The notes under the pieces: model-generated | What the model was told of the DNA's origin: nothing | What the model saw: only the letters and a program-made list of their open reading frames with translations | Database searches by the model: none | Source: Halomonas elongata | GTDB lineage: Bacteria > Pseudomonadota > Gammaproteobacteria > Pseudomonadales > Halomonadaceae | Assembly (NCBI RefSeq): GCF_029081005.1 | Contig: NZ_JAJQTQ010000015.1 | Coordinates: 1-64,000, forward strand | DNA length: 64,000 bases | Reading direction: 5' to 3' | Position numbers and translations under genes: made by a program | Part shown: piece after piece, positions 63,283 through 64,000 of the stretch | Layout: every line of letters begins with the position of its first letter | Numbering within the stretch: the first letter of the stretch is position 1

Positions 63283-64000
63283 ATGGGCGATATGACCACC
63301 AGTCAGACCGATTCTCACCGTTTTCCGGCACTGCTTGGCCAGGGGCTGGTCGCCACTGGCGTGCTGTTGCTGCCAGCGTTGTCCCTGATCATCGATAGCG
63401 GCTACTCGCTCGGGTCGGCAGTGCTGCTGCTGGGGGGCCTGATGTTCGGCTGGCGGGGGGCGACGCAACGCATCGGGCGCCGCGAGGCCTGGATCCTTGT
63501 CGCCTTGCTGGGCTATGTCCTGGTGCATCTCGTGGCGCAGGTGGTGCATGACCTGTCATGGAGTGACTTCGACCGACCGAGCCGTTTCCTGCTGGCGATA
63601 CCGGCCTTTCTCCTGATGCTGCGCTTCCCGCCTCGTGTCGAGCACTTCATGGCAGGGCTGGTCGCGGGCGCGTCGATGACCGGGCTCTGGGGACTGTGGC
63701 AGAAGTTGATCGAGGGCGTCCCGCGGGCCATGGGATATACCCATGTCATTCAGTTCGGCAACATCAGCATGCTGATGGGACTGCTATGCCTGGCGGGGCT
63801 GGGCTGGGCGGCCATGCGATCACAGCATGCCCGTGTCTGGATGGGCGCGCTGATCCTGGGCGGCCTGCTGGGCATGCTGGGTTCATTGATGTCCGGGAGC
63901 CGAGGCGGCTGGGTCGGGCTACCCCTGGTGGCCCTGGCCTTCTACCGGGCCTATGCGCCCTATGTGAGTCGGCGCCTTCAGGCACTTATCGTCGGGGGCG
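63283..64000 (+). CDS. O-antigen ligase-family membrane protein (partial, cut by window end)
   Basis: An open frame from ATG 63283 (or 63292) to the window end, about 239 residues without a stop. It shows repeated hydrophobic helices and, near the end, MSGSRGGWVGLPLVALAFYR, the SRGGW motif of the Wzy_C/WaaL family. Lying 41 bases after waaF, it is likely the O-antigen ligase or a core/polysaccharide polymerase. Neither start has a clear ribosome-binding site, so the first residues are uncertain. The C-terminus lies outside the window. Confidence 0.78.
   Translation, partial: MGDMTTSQTDSHRFPALLGQGLVATGVLLLPALSLIIDSGYSLGSAVLLLGGLMFGWRGATQRIGRREAWILVALLGYVLVHLVAQVVHDLSWSDFDRPSRFLLAIPAFLLMLRFPPRVEHFMAGLVAGASMTGLWGLWQKLIEGVPRAMGYTHVIQFGNISMLMGLLCLAGLGWAAMRSQHARVWMGALILGGLLGMLGSLMSGSRGGWVGLPLVALAFYRAYAPYVSRRLQALIVGG

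Overview
The window reads as the replication-origin region of a GC-rich halophilic or marine gammaproteobacterium of Halomonas/Chromohalobacter type (family Halomonadaceae). This assignment is inferred from gene content, gene order, high third-position GC and the protein sequences; no search was run. No rRNA, tRNA, CRISPR array or prophage was seen.

Layout. 0-4.3 kb: tandem repeats, a HexR/RpiR-type regulator, a small charged protein, an NSS-family Na+ symporter and a DUF72 protein. 4.4-8.7 kb: the class Ib ribonucleotide reductase operon nrdHIEF behind tandem NrdR boxes, with a 193-bp miniature transposable element sitting between nrdE and nrdF. 8.7-27.2 kb, all on the minus strand: glmS, glmU, apbE, uppP, mgtE, the nine-gene ATP synthase operon (atpIBEFHAGDC), parB, parA, rsmG and mnmG. 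27.2-27.7 kb: an AT-rich gap with many DnaA-box-like sequences, like the mnmG-side oriC of enterics. 27.7-42.4 kb: a block that splits the usual mnmE-mnmG pair, holding a polar amino acid ABC transporter, erpA, argC, a ClC chloride transporter, hemJ, thiD, hemL, a P-loop kinase, a CsgD-like regulator, rdgB, hemW, an OmpA-like lipoprotein and rlmJ. 42.5-46.4 kb, minus strand: mnmE, yidC, rnpA, rpmH, with yidD missing from its usual place. 46.4-46.9 kb: the likely active oriC, with two perfect DnaA boxes and the point where gene orientation flips. 46.9-53.2 kb, plus strand: dnaA, dnaN, recF, gyrB. 53.2-58.1 kb: intergenic and accessory DNA (gmhB, a solo TnpB, a LysR regulator with a divergent quinone oxidoreductase, a second type of miniature element). 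58.1-64 kb: glyS/glyQ diverging from the LPS-core genes hldD, waaF and an O-antigen-ligase-type membrane protein cut by the window end.

How it works together. ParA/ParB from 22.8-24.6 kb should act on the seven perfect parS palindromes found between 50.0 and 58.1 kb. Two parS copies lie inside the recF reading frame and two more form the core of long terminator-like palindromes. DnaA should act at the dnaA/rpmH gap, where a perfect box overlaps the putative dnaA -35 element, and perhaps at the mnmG gap and the thiD-hemL gap.

The most novel-looking items are: the IS5-like miniature elements with 4-bp target duplications inside two operons; the TA-flanked miniature element and its related end beside TnpB; the parS-terminator fusions; and the second origin-like region.
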